Assembly (NCBI RefSeq): GCF_023278565.1
Contig: NC_064675.1
Location: forward strand, 1,426,001-1,490,000
From: Colletotrichum lupini
Taxonomy: Eukaryota > Ascomycota > Sordariomycetes > Glomerellales > Glomerellaceae
DNA length: 64,000 nucleotides
Reading direction: 5' to 3'
Shown: in pieces, positions 1 to 10,916 of the stretch
How positions within the stretch are numbered: the stretch's first letter is position 1
Layout of the letters: each line of letters begins with the position of its first letter
Made by a program: the position numbers and the translations under genes
The notes under the pieces: generated by a model
What the model was told of the DNA's origin: nothing
The model's input: the letters and a program-made list of their open reading frames with translations, nothing else
Database searches by the model: none

Positions 1-2239
1 TGGCCTGATGCCAGCGACATGCGACGAGCACCTCCGAGTTTCCTCAAAGCGAGCGAGCTTGGGAGATGCGGGGCTATGACTGGCCAGCGACGTGGGGTCA
101 CATGTCACCTCCAACTCAGCACAACGCACGCTGGAAAGCCTCCGGCACAACACACATTCTCTCTCACACGGGTGAGCCAAAGGACCAGGCCACCACTCAC
201 AGCACTTTTTTTATTATTTTTTATTCGACACCACATGCATAGCGACGGACTGGGATCATGAGCATTTGAGGCGCATGCATATTTATCATTTTTTCTGTCA
301 ACTTTCTTCCCATCCTTCTCGATTCTACTCCGCTCTTCCGGTTATTTCCTTCGACACTGGACTCGGCCAAGAACCCGAAGACAAACCGCTTCGAGGACCC
401 GAAACCCGTAGGTTCGTCGATATCCACTCGGAGGACAAATCCACACCTCACACGCGGGAAGAACTCGGAGGACGCAACCTGTGGGGACTCTTCATCGGAT
501 CCGGCTCCAGCAAGAAGTTCCCCCCACGCCAATAGCCCATCTCCTGGCGGGACATTGACTCGACCGTCGCATGTGAAATGCAGGCCAAGTTGTGACGCCA
601 AAATGACCAAACGGGGATGCAGCGACATGACTCAGGGATAGCGCACCACACACAGCAAGACAGGAACAGCGCTGGGGGGGGGGGGGGGGTTTCTTTTTTT
701 TTCCTTCCCTTTTTGATCTATGCATGCGAAATGCGAGAGGACATAGCGACGACGCAGGAGAGCCGGAGTTTTTGGATTAGCAAGGTGCTGCCGTCAAGGT
801 TGATTTGTTACGGCGCAGCGACGATTCCCAGCATGCGTGGATGGGGACATGGGAATCAAACAATACGGCATCAGAATTCGTATGAGGAGCATAGGCGCGC
901 CCTACTGGGGCATATTGTTTTTAGTTGAAGAGCCCAATCTCACATCACATATTGAACAAATATTCTTACAAGCATCTACTAGCGGAGGTTGGAGTGTTGA
1001 GTTTCCCACATACTTTATGCAGGGCAAGCAGCAAAGCCCAGGAACACGTTGCGCGAACAGGGGTCATAAAACGCACTGATGCATGGAGGCCTAACTCGAA
1101 TGTCCATTGATATTTGGTGCAATGCTAGGTGGATGCAGAGCAACTTCCAGACATGAAATGCTGACCGCCTTCAAAAGACCGGCTGCTGCTGATACCGATG
1201 GAGCAAATGTTCGGATAGAGCGTGCGAAATTGCGACAATATGACCGGGGTGGGCAGACAGGCGGTCAAGTCACACTCACGAGTCACAGGTGGCAGAAGTC
1301 TCGAGAAATTGAGGTTGGGCTGCGGACCATCACTCACCGCAGTAGAAGGGCAGATGCGGCCAAGCCGAAGACGTGGCTCACGACTGGCATGCCTTCTTTG
1401 CCTTCTCCTGCAATGTCGCGCTCACTTCAAGTCGGCGGACCGACATATTATCGGACTTGTCGGGAGACGATGCCCTACGCTACGGCTACCTGGTGGTGGG
1501 GTGTAATTTTGATTCGCACTTTCGGAATTACCTAGTCCTCATTTTCTCCAGTAGTGGCATCCACACGGGCCGGAATCACTGACATTTTGACAGCTCCATG
1601 TCTGAGAGACGAGCGAAGCCCGTGTTGGACCAGCCGCCGCCAGCCTACGGGATTCGGGAGTGCAGAGGCAGGTCGCAAGCTGAATCCGTAGATACTGGAC
1701 AGACGCGAAAATCGCCAGGTCGACAATTCCACTTTGTACGCTTGTGCGCTCGGGGGCCGCCACGCCTCGGCAGTTGGCAGCCATCGATCCCACCAAACTT
1801 TGCCCCAAGAAGATGCGGAATGCGGAAATTCCCACTCTCGTCCGATCGGTTACGCGGTTCGCGGATAGGGCTCCAGTCTCCCGACTCTAGAGCATTCTCC
1901 AGTCTCCAGAGTATCCTGTATTCGTACGGATGCTTTGCACAGAGTGAGCATGTTCTTCTGTGGCTCACTGGCTGCAGCACAGTGCGGGAAAAAGTTCGCC
2001 ACCTCCTTGCAGATGATGTTACCAAATCGTCGGGATCCGCTCGGGACGTCGCGCGTTACGCGATGGTGCGCCCGTTTGCACATGGCTGTGGCAACGACTG
2101 TTGGTATCTGCGCTGCTCTGCACTGGGGCTTGTCAGTCATCGCAGTTTCCGTGGCCTTCATTTTCTAAGGGTTTTATGGATATTGTTACGTGTCCAGGGA
2201 CAATTTAAGGGGTCCCAGAATCTCCCATGTGGTGTTCCA
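1..2239. other. No supported gene; non-coding or unrecognised
   Basis: Open frames on both strands are short, overlap each other and have no recognisable domains, signal peptide or convincing exon chain. The only structured item is a run of 16 G at 674-689 followed by a T-rich tract, a low-complexity stretch that may also be poorly sequenced. Base composition is ordinary and not AT-skewed. I see nothing that justifies a gene call. Confidence 0.5.
674..689 (+). repeat. Homopolymer G run
   Basis: Sixteen consecutive G residues followed by a pyrimidine tract. Simple low-complexity DNA; its length may be inexact because homopolymers are error-prone in sequencing. Confidence 0.9.
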
Positions 2240-2252
2240 GGGAGAACCAGTC
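2240..2252 (+). repeat. Left copy of 13-bp direct repeat flanking the AT-rich island
   Basis: The 13-mer GGGAGAACCAGTC. An identical copy lies at 3110-3122, directly after the AT-rich segment. Possible target-site duplication. Confidence 0.7.
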
Positions 2253-3109
2253 TAAGTACCTTATTATCAAAAAAAGTTAATTCTTTTTAAGTTATAAGTA
2301 TAAGAATACAGTTTTAATAAAATAATATAATACCTACCTAATACTTAAATTAAAATACTTTTTTAAGCTTATTATAAGAGAAAAATAACTATATTATTAA
2401 TTATTTACTATCGAGGTTCGTAACGCTATAGCTTTAACTATAATAATTTTACTTATAATAAGTAAAAAGTCTAATTATAAGTCCTTTAAAAGCCTTTTTT
2501 TAAGGGCTATAAGAGCCTCTAAATATACTAAGTTAAAATACTTACTAAAATATTAATAACTAAATTAACTTTATAATAACGGCCTTAATAAAAAAACTAA
2601 GAGACGAACTAAGAGATAATATTAAAATCTTTATTAACGTTAAGTACGATTTATAAAATATAATAACGTAACCGTAGAGTATTAGTAATATATTTTATAT
2701 TAAGAAGACTATTATTAGTACTAACGAGACGGATAGGGCCGTATTAATATAGTACCTTAGCTTCTTTTTATAACTTAAGGATTATAGCTTTAAATAGTAT
2801 TAAAAGTTTATTAAAAAGCTCTCTTAAGTACTCCAGTATATTTATTACTATTTTTATAATAATAAGACTCTTAGTATTTATATATAAGTATAAGTTATTT
2901 ATTTTTAAATAGTAATACTAGCTTATTAATAAGCTATTAAAACTACGATTCTAGCGATCCCTTAATAAGGGAGAGGGTAAAATAGAGGAAAGGATAAGTA
3001 ACTTATAAAAAGGGTTAAGGTTAAATAGTACGGAATTCGAGGGTAGGGTAACGTCTATATGTACTGCGGCAATCCTCTAGTAATGCAAAACGATGGAGTT
3101 AAACAGTGA
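2253..3109. mobile_element. AT-rich RIP-like island with 13-bp flanking direct repeats, probable transposon relic
   Basis: The composition changes abruptly at both edges to an AT/TpA-dominated sequence with no open frame, like the retrotransposon blocks later in the window. The 13-mer GGGAGAACCAGTC stands immediately before it (2240-2252) and again immediately after it (3110-3122). That arrangement suits a target-site duplication around an inserted, RIP-degraded element. A duplication of 13 bp is longer than the 4-6 bp made by LTR elements and would suit a non-LTR or other element type. I see no LTRs, and I did not recognise a protein domain. The element class is therefore unknown; the insertion itself is an inference from composition plus the flanking repeats. 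Confidence 0.55.
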
Positions 3110-3122
3110 GGGAGAACCAGTC
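3110..3122 (+). repeat. Right copy of 13-bp direct repeat flanking the AT-rich island
   Basis: Identical to 2240-2252. Ordinary GC content resumes immediately after it. Confidence 0.7.
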
Positions 3123-5167
3123 GACCAGAGCAGTTCGACTTAATTAGGGGTCCTGCTTGCGGGCGCTCCGAAGAGGGGAGATGAGGAGTATCCTTGGAGG
3201 TCCTTACGGCGCCTTAGAAAAGCCAGTTGTTGACAACCAAAGAATACGGTCAACATCGTATGGATATGGAGAGCCCTAGGGCCAATCCTAGGGGTGTGAA
3301 GTTCAGAAGAGCAAGGACTTGAAGTTGAACTTTGCACAGGGCTCCGGTAGGTGTAAGTCTACACTACATTGCAGGGATCCGCGGGTGATATCTCATTTCC
3401 TTGCGCGCTGCCCGCTTCTTTAGCGGAGTCCTACTCACTCTTTTTTTTCTCTTCCGCCCCCTCCTGCTGATTTTCTATTCGTACACGGCCACGACGGTAT
3501 GGAGCCCAACCGTCCATCGTGGCCTTCTAGAAGGAGGTTGGGATGTTCCTTGGCTGGACTGGGGCACCCTTCTTATCGTTCCTTTCGGTTCGTGTTTGCC
3601 GACTGCCTTTTTAAGAAGGAGGTGAAGAGAGGCTTTGGGACCTACGAGCCTTGAGGGTTTAAGCGTCGGGCGTTGGAAGGGGTATTCGGAAGGCGGTAAG
3701 GATGTTGGACGTTGAGGGGACTTTTGGGATCTGCTAGGACCGCGGGGAACCTTTGTTCTTTTTTTGTTCGTGTTGTGAAATTTGACCATGGGAAATCTTG
3801 GATTACCTTCCGCAGGTAGACTAGAGGAATGTTTCGAAATGATGAGGTGTTGCGATTTAGCAGGTGGTGATGTGTTGATCGACGAGGATTTTCGGGTCAT
3901 GGGCGGCTATAGACGGTGTAAAGTGAAGTCGTTGGATTTCTCGCGTGAGGTGCAACTTGCTTGTGGATTGAGGCTCAACGGAAATGAGTTTGCTGCCCTT
4001 ACGGATATCCACCTGCCATCTCGAGAGTATTCTGTACTGACACGTGAAAAAGATATTCTGCCCTTCGAGGCTGGGAATTATTACACAATGGTTATACGTT
4101 TGTGAATGCAGAAAAGGATCCTTGGGACTTTGTTGACATACGCGTTGTGGTTTCATGACATTTCCGTCCACGCTAGATATGTGCGTAGGGTAATCGGGAA
4201 CAAAGTTTACAGGGGAGGAGGAGGAGGGGTCTACGGACTACAGTCACAGTGGGATTGGCAAGGACGGCCTATGTATGGACGTTGTTGTGGATGTGATTGT
4301 GAAGAAAGGTGGATGGATGGCAAGAACTTTGCGCGAGTTGTATGGACTGCAAGAGTCAAGAGGATGATTTTTGAGTTTCGGGGGGCATACTGGGCGATGG
4401 GGTTGGCTAGTCAGGGTGCCTTGTTTCGATGGATGTAGTCTGCGGACAGCAGATAAGGTATGTAGGGACTTGATGTGCTTGGCGCGATCGGTGAGGCTGT
4501 GAGGCGGTGAGGGAGGATGCGAGATGGGTGGTTGGATCGTTTGGTGTGTGCGGCGGTGATGGGACTGCGGGAAGTGGGACGGGACGGGACGGTAGCGGCG
4601 ATGGTGATGGTGTGAAGCTTCATGTTGGGCGAAACGGTTGATCGAGTTTCGATTGAGGCGTCGGGTGACACGTAGATTCTAGTCTGGTTGCGTGATGGGT
4701 CTCGGGATGATGTATCGAGAGACTTGTGTTGGTGGTACACTGTTACAACGAGTTACAGAGATTGTACAGCAGAGGCTATATAGAATGTGAGAGTGCGAAA
4801 GTTCGGTGGCGTGGATTGCGTGAGGTGATGCGAATATGGTGTTTACGTGTTGTTCTCTTGGATGGCGACATTTTGGGGATGGGTGGTGTACTTGGAGAAG
4901 GAGGGGAAGGAGCGTGTATTTAGGGGGAGGGTGTCTTCCCCCTTGGACTCTCTTGGACTTGCCTTTTATTTTTCTTGCTCGTTTGCTTGATGGCTTGATT
5001 TACAGGTTTCTCGCGGAATATTTGGTTGAGGGTCTGGGGCTGAGGTTGTGCTTGGGGGTTATGAGAGGTGATTGATATCGATTGCGTTGGCTGCTATATG
5101 AACCGCGATGAAGGACCAGGCTTTTCCATCGCCCCGGGATGAATGAGGATCATACGGTCAGCACGAA

Positions 5168-5200
<33 letters not shown>
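5168..5200 (+). repeat. (GAC)n microsatellite
   Basis: About eleven near-perfect GAC/CGA triplets, with one interruption near the start. Simple sequence repeat with no supported gene around it. Confidence 0.9.
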
Positions 5201-5201
<1 letters not shown>

Positions 5202-7966
5202 GGCAATTGGATATACGGGCCGGGACTGAGGTTGAGTGGATGGCATGGGAGACTGGCTTTGACTGGTGCAAAGTATGATGGATGCTGTTGGCCGACTGGG
5301 AAGGGCAGAGGTTTGAGGTGTCAACAAGAGGAGGGATACGGTGAGGGTATACGATTGGAGCGAGGCGGACGACTTTTATCTCGAAGAACTCGATCGACCT
5401 CGGACGACGAACCCTGGGATTGGACAAGGCTGAAATTGGGACGTTGGTCGTGACGATGTTTTCTGAGAACGGGTCAGTTTTAGGGGGGTCACTTGAGCCA
5501 TGTAGCTTGTTGCTGCTTGGACGGGTATCGACATGTGTCCGATATCAGAGGATTCGATGCGGAAATGGCCTAAGCGATAAATGATGGACGAAGTCGTTAA
5601 TGGTATTCTGCCGCCCTGTCTAGGGGAGGGTGCCGATGGAAGAGGACGGACCATGACAGGATGCGGTAGGCCTAGAAGGAAAGAGGCCATTTGGATACAT
5701 ACATTGAGAATCGGTTTCCGGGGTCTGGACTATTGTTGATATTTCGCCGACCGGCATGAGGCGGTTATGATAGTGGAAGGTAAAAGCCTGCGGGAACAGT
5801 GAGACTAAGTGAGTGGTAGATTAGGAAGTGTTCCTCTCGGCCTCGGTAGGTTCGTGAGAGTTGACGCAGTTTGCGTCTTGCTCTTTGGGAGAGTCACATT
5901 TATTGTTGATCTACGGAAGGCAATGCCGGGCTCTTCCAAGATACATGGATCATAGAGTTCAGTTTACTCGGGATGACCAACTCACCTATGAGAAGCTGGA
6001 GGCCTTTTACCTCGTGGTCGAGTTGGCGAGATGCTACGTCTGAGCCTCGTCTGGAAGACGTCGTTGGACGATCTCTGGCATGTTGTGCACCGTTTCGAGA
6101 GGACTGATGACGAGGTGGATGAGGAGCGGACGTAGGTCTCGTCTTGAAATAGGGCGATGTTTTGGCCTTCGAAGCTCAGCATATCGACTCGTCTATGTAT
6201 GCATCTAAATATGCAATCATCTTGATAATACGATGGAACATACCTCAAAAGACTCTTATCCCATCCCCAATGCGACACAGTGAATCATATAACTGTATCC
6301 GCTGATACGAACATGACAGACGCTTAATCGCCATGCTCTGAATCTTCATCTCATAAGTTAAATGCGGATCTATGGGTACATGGGAAATATAGCAAAGGGA
6401 GCCATAGGATGATATTAGGCAAATAGCCGGAACTTGAAGGGATGTGGATATGCCCGTGTTCGCGCCACCATGTACCTAATGCCTATATCGAGGGGCCCGT
6501 CTATCGTAGAAGCCTAAAGCGCCCAGGTATTCTGCCCTTGGCCGTGGAGGCTAAGATGGGCCACGTGGTTCCAGTTTAGGATCCAATGCTCTCATCTAGG
6601 CTACTACTCTGGAGGTCAGGAGCCAAATCTTCAGGTTTGCGGTCTCGAATCGGTTGGTGACAGGATTTCTTTCCAGAAGCGCAAGCAAAGGAGACATCAT
6701 AGAGCTCGGGAACGTGAGCCCAACACATCCGCTTACGTCGCAATGCCTAGGTGGTCCTCCGCATTACCTCTGCCTCGTTCACGGTCCTGGAGAAATAATC
6801 ACTTCCTTGATACATATAGCCAGTCTTTGAAAGCCGTCGCTCATCCACTCTCTCTGAAGAACCTTCCATTGAGTCCAGAGAGCTGGTGTTGTCTGAGAGG
6901 TTTGTCTTCATATGTGGCGGGACAAGCACTCCATTGGTGCGTTTTTACCAGGAGATCGCCACCTCATAGCCATGATCATTGAATCATTCTCTACAGTAGT
7001 GATGTTGACTTACGCTCGACAGGAACGTGGTGGCATTCGGGAAGTACACTCCATAAGCCAGTGTGCTTGGGAAATGACACATCTAAGGTCGTACATCGCG
7101 CCAGATGGTCGTTTCCTGGACGGATGTGTTGAGCGATGAACCTACTACTCGATAAGGGCTGAAGGCAAAAACTCTTTGACAAGAAATGAGCTACTCGTTT
7201 CTGGATGACAGTATTGAAATACTGGATAGCATTGGCTCTGGACATGGTTTTCTTGCTGAGGACCGGCGACCCGTAACTTGAGCCGGTCCTCCTGGGTCTC
7301 ATCCTAGCGCAAACAAACATTATTGTGCATCTGCATGTATTTCTCACTAGACAAGGCATAGACGTAGAGCGTGATATAGTGCTGGAGCAAGGGAAAGCCG
7401 AGAAGCTTCACTGAGGACCCGCCGTCAGGTGGTGTTAGCTATGTTTCGGTCACTGCCGATGGGGAACGGCGTTGGTTCGCCCAGGAAGTAACCGTTTGCA
7501 AGTGTTATAAGAGAGATGAAATATTCGTGGATGAGCATGATTGGGGAAAGCTGACATCACTTGGTCGGCGAAGTTACTTAGGAACTCTCACCGGTCTGAT
7601 GCATTCGATAATTGCAAGTTCAGAGTGATCTGTGTAACACAGCAAATATTTAGTCGGAAAGCCTGTGACTGAACCGAAAGAATTAGTAGGAAGGCATGCA
7701 CATCTAACCAGGCTAGATGTGGCTGCGAAATTCATATCCTTCCTTTGGCAGAGAACCGAAGGAAGGGAGGGACTTCATCGGCACAGAGGCTGCTTTCGCC
7801 TGCTGAGTATTCGATGCCACCTTGAAATGAACCGTCTCGGCCCCTTGGAACGTGTCATCTGAAGGTCATCGTATGTTGAGGCTGAGCTTTTAGGTGCAAT
7901 GTATTCGCGGGATACTAGGTGTGTACTTTTCACCCGGAAAACAGCTTACGATTCAAGATCGTGGTC

Positions 7967-8006
7967 AAGCTCAAGCCTCACGTGGGAAGCTCAAGCCTCA
8001 CGTGGG
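7967..8006 (+). repeat. Two-copy tandem repeat containing CACGTG
   Basis: Two adjacent copies of the 20-mer AAGCTCAAGCCTCACGTGGG. Each contains the palindrome CACGTG, a binding core for bHLH-type regulators in fungi. The repeat lies about 230 bp beyond the 3' end of the CSN5 gene, so a regulatory role is only a possibility. Confidence 0.6.
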
Positions 8007-8235
8007 CAGCTCAAACAGTCACAATAAGGCTAGAGGGCTTGAAAGACTTAGTGGGATATCAGCGGAGGCACTTCAATCAGGTAAAACATCATTTTACAGC
8101 GGCGATTACGGCTCAAAATCATGTCGTCATTTCGGGGCCAAAGCCCACCCTATCCTTTGAACGCCATCTATCATGCCCAAGACCTCGCGAAGACCTGTAT
8201 GGAGGCCAAGCAACAAAGCGAAACTTCTACCAGAC

Positions 8236-9336
8236 TCACGACGCATTCGTGCTCACGTCATTGAAGATCTTCTTCTTCACCTCCATCGCAACGAGACCAG
8301 TCCGCTCCTGCATCGCCACAGTATTGCTGTCCTTCACGAGCTTCTCGAGCAGTCCGTCGACCTTTTTGCTGGCCGCGCCGACACCACCCGTTCCCGGAGC
8401 ACTCCGTCCCTGACGGGCGACTTGTGTCGTAGTCTCCTTGATCTTGGATGCGAGATCAAGCATCTGTTTGTTTCCGTAGTCGCGATTCGTAATGAGCGGG
8501 CTTTGGCTCAGCGTCTGTACCCAGTACTTGTGCCACAGCAGCTCCAGCATCTGGGACTCAAGCGTGCTCTTGAAATGGGACACCTCGAGGCTGTAGTACT
8601 TGTTCGCGTGAGCGCCGAACTCTGCCGCCTTCGCCAGAGGGACTTCCTGCCATCCGTCGCTGGTAACGCCACTGCCGCTGGCCCCGCCCTCCTTCTCCTT
8701 GATGTAGTTCTCGGGGTACGTTCGGAAAGCCCCAATCTCCACCTTGCCTGCGTTGATGGTGCGGTCAGGATCGATGACGACGGCGAGGAAGGGCTCCTGG
8801 AATTGCTGCTGTAGCGCCTGGGTGCCGACGTCGATGCCGGACAGCCAGCAGCCGTAGCCTGGATGTGAGTGATACCATCCGACGACGTTCTCCATTCTGC
8901 CCTGCTCACGGCAGAGGCTGAGGTATTCGACCATGTATTCTTCGGCGTCGCCCTGGGCGTTGACGCGCGTCTCGGTTCCCTCCACGGGTAATCGGAAGGC
9001 ATCTGTGACGATGAAAGTGTCGCCATTGACATAGCCCTGCATAAGACCCATCACCTCGAGGTTGCCGCCGGAACGGGCGTGCATCACCATCTTGATGAGA
9101 GCCACGGCGCTTATGCGGACATTTTTGAAGTGGTTCGGGTTCGCGGCCCACGGGCGGGCGTTCATCTGTTCCTTCTGGGCATCGTGGTCGAGGTTGTAGA
9201 GAGCGTCGCGTTTGGTGTCAACCAACTTTACGTTGTTGTCGAGCTCTAGAGCAAGTGGTCAGCTGTATTGAGCGCGGCAATGGCGACAGTGTAAAAGATT
9301 TCACGACATACCCCACGACTTGAGAGCTGTCTCCAT
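8236..9336 (-). CDS. csnE/CSN5: COP9 signalosome subunit 5 (JAMM metalloprotease, deneddylase)
   Basis: This is the catalytic subunit of the COP9 signalosome, which removes NEDD8/Rub1 from cullins and so regulates SCF-type ubiquitin ligases in nucleus and cytoplasm. Two exons: 9312-9336 and 8236-9245, separated by a 66-nt intron (GTATGT...TAG). They give 344 residues, a normal fungal length. The start is the only ATG after an in-frame stop and gives METALKSW spliced to ELDNNVKLVD, the usual CSN5 N-terminus. The JAMM metal site is complete: Glu72 in EVMGLM, then HSHPGYGCWLSGID with His134, His136 and Asp147, at the spacing known for CSN5. The gene is a single-copy housekeeping gene and I see no link to its neighbours. 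It appears intact. Confidence 0.96.
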
Positions 9337-10916
9337 CTTGACTGCTCGTTTCCGCGTGAGCAGTTGTGTTTGCAGGAGATGACGTTGAGGGACGGCTTAG
9401 GCTCACAGGAAGGTTGGAGATGCTGGTGACAATGGAAGCACTTACCCCACCATCCAGCTGCCTCAGCCGTATCTTATCGATAAGATAAAGCTATCACTCC
9501 GAGGCGGAGCTTGGTGCATTACATAAGCCTCGCTAGGCATTCGCCATTCCAATCGCGACCTGAGGTGTCAGGGGCACTTACAGGCTTACTTACCTGAGAG
9601 CTCCACGACCACCCATCATGCACATCATCAACACGGTGAACGCCAATCAAGCATTCGATCACATCAAGCTCAAGAAACACGGTATCCACATACAATCAAA
9701 GAGAACCGATGAAAAAAGATGTTAGTCAATATTCTAGCTTCGGTCTTGACGAGCTGGCATTGGTCCAGCCGGACTTTGCGGTCTTTAATGTAACAGACAA
9801 GATGACGGAAGTTCGCTTTGACCCTTGGGATTCGAGCAAAGTCAAAAAAAGAATCAGCCTACGGTCGCGAGCCATACCAATTGGAATGGAAGATGCGAAT
9901 GTTCGGCTATGCTCAGGCCTCCCGTCTCGTCTGCTATTTCCATGTGGCTACATACTGGAATTGTGATGAAGTTGAGAACTGCCAAGTGGAACTAGTTCGG
10001 GAGATGGCCGTCCATGATCCACGGTTCAATCGATGGTACAAATCAGCGGGAGATGAGCAAAAGATCACGGGGGTTCTTGGGGAAAGGACCGAAAGCGATC
10101 TCGACGAGTTGCTGCGACCTAAGGCTCGCAGTTCCTGGCAATGATCCTTTCCGAAACGAATCACTGGGCGTCCCTGGTAGATCACATTCGAACAGCAACT
10201 CTTGGCAATGTGGAAATCCGTGAGCCTCCAAGTTGCTGGGTCAAGTGGCTCCAACAAACGACACACGTCATGGCATTTTCGGATATCGCCAGTCCCGGGT
10301 CAATTATTCGCGTACTTCCATCATGGATGTCCGTCAACTGGTCTTTGGGATCTTGATCGGGGTCTCCGCTGCTTTCGCATCTACTATACGGACGTTACGA
10401 GCGCGATAACGAGGGGTGTCCTAGTCACCCCGCCTCCGCAATGGGCGGCCGGTCCGGCTCCGAGATGTTTCGATATCGTCCCAACGTCAGGAATGACTTT
10501 GAGGCGAAACGCTAATTTCGTCGCAACACGTTGCGGTTCATGCAAGCAGCAAAGGAGAAAAAAAGAATCAGACCGAAGTCTGCCGGCCTTGCGACGGCAG
10601 TAGAGTTTCATGGTCAACGACGCACGACCAAGGACATGTTTGGGCCAAGAGAAAATGCACTTTGGTACTGTCATTATTACTGTTAAAAATATATGGAAAA
10701 ACGAGAAGCTGATTTTCTAGTCTACACAACACAGCATTGGCCAAGTTGGTTTGCGAACGCGAACCAGTCAACCGAATCCGAACTTGATGTAATTTGCTGT
10801 GAATTTCGGACTCTAGATACAAGGAAGAACTGGCGGTCGTCTCAACTCAAGGGTTGCCCGGGTCAGAGCATTAAGTTGTTGGCCCCCATGTCTGCCACAA
10901 AGCTGGACAACCCCCC
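9337..10916. other. Intergenic region upstream of CSN5 and downstream of the repeat protein
   Basis: Apart from the possible frameshifted reading frame at 9709-10144, I see no gene here. Downstream of 10145 the open frames are short and unconvincing. The CSN5 promoter should lie just above 9336. Confidence 0.4.
9709..10144 (+). pseudogene. Possible frameshifted remnant of an unrecognised gene
   Basis: Two overlapping frames read like one protein. The first (9709-9966) runs to FDPWDSSKVKK. The second (9818-10144) continues with ESAYGREPYQLEWKMRMFGY and is rich in Trp, Tyr, Cys and charged residues. Removing one A from the seven-A run near 9842-9850 would join them, so either a one-base insertion or a sequencing error is plausible. 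Upstream, an ATG at 9618 opens a short frame that stops at about 9725. I do not recognise the family. It could also be chance open frame, so confidence is low. Confidence 0.25.

Larger units (their letters stand above)
3123..8235. other. Five-kilobase stretch without a supportable gene
   Basis: Several frames of 60-140 codons exist (for example 3782-4105 + and 6991-7359 -) but none has a recognisable domain. They are mutually overlapping or low-complexity. A pyrimidine-rich tract at about 3435-3480 resembles fungal promoter DNA, but I found no convincing coding region downstream. A GAC microsatellite lies at 5168-5200 and a two-copy 20-bp tandem repeat near 7967-8006. A gene with many short exons could be hidden here. 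Confidence 0.45.

Noticed and set aside
3475..3900. 141-codon minus-strand Ser/Pro/Lys-rich frame
   Set aside because: Low complexity with no domain, signal peptide or splice context; it overlaps a pyrimidine-rich promoter-like tract.
8173..8814. 213-codon plus-strand frame over the CSN5 gene
   Set aside because: It is the antisense shadow of CSN5 coding sequence, and the minus-strand frame carries the full JAMM site.
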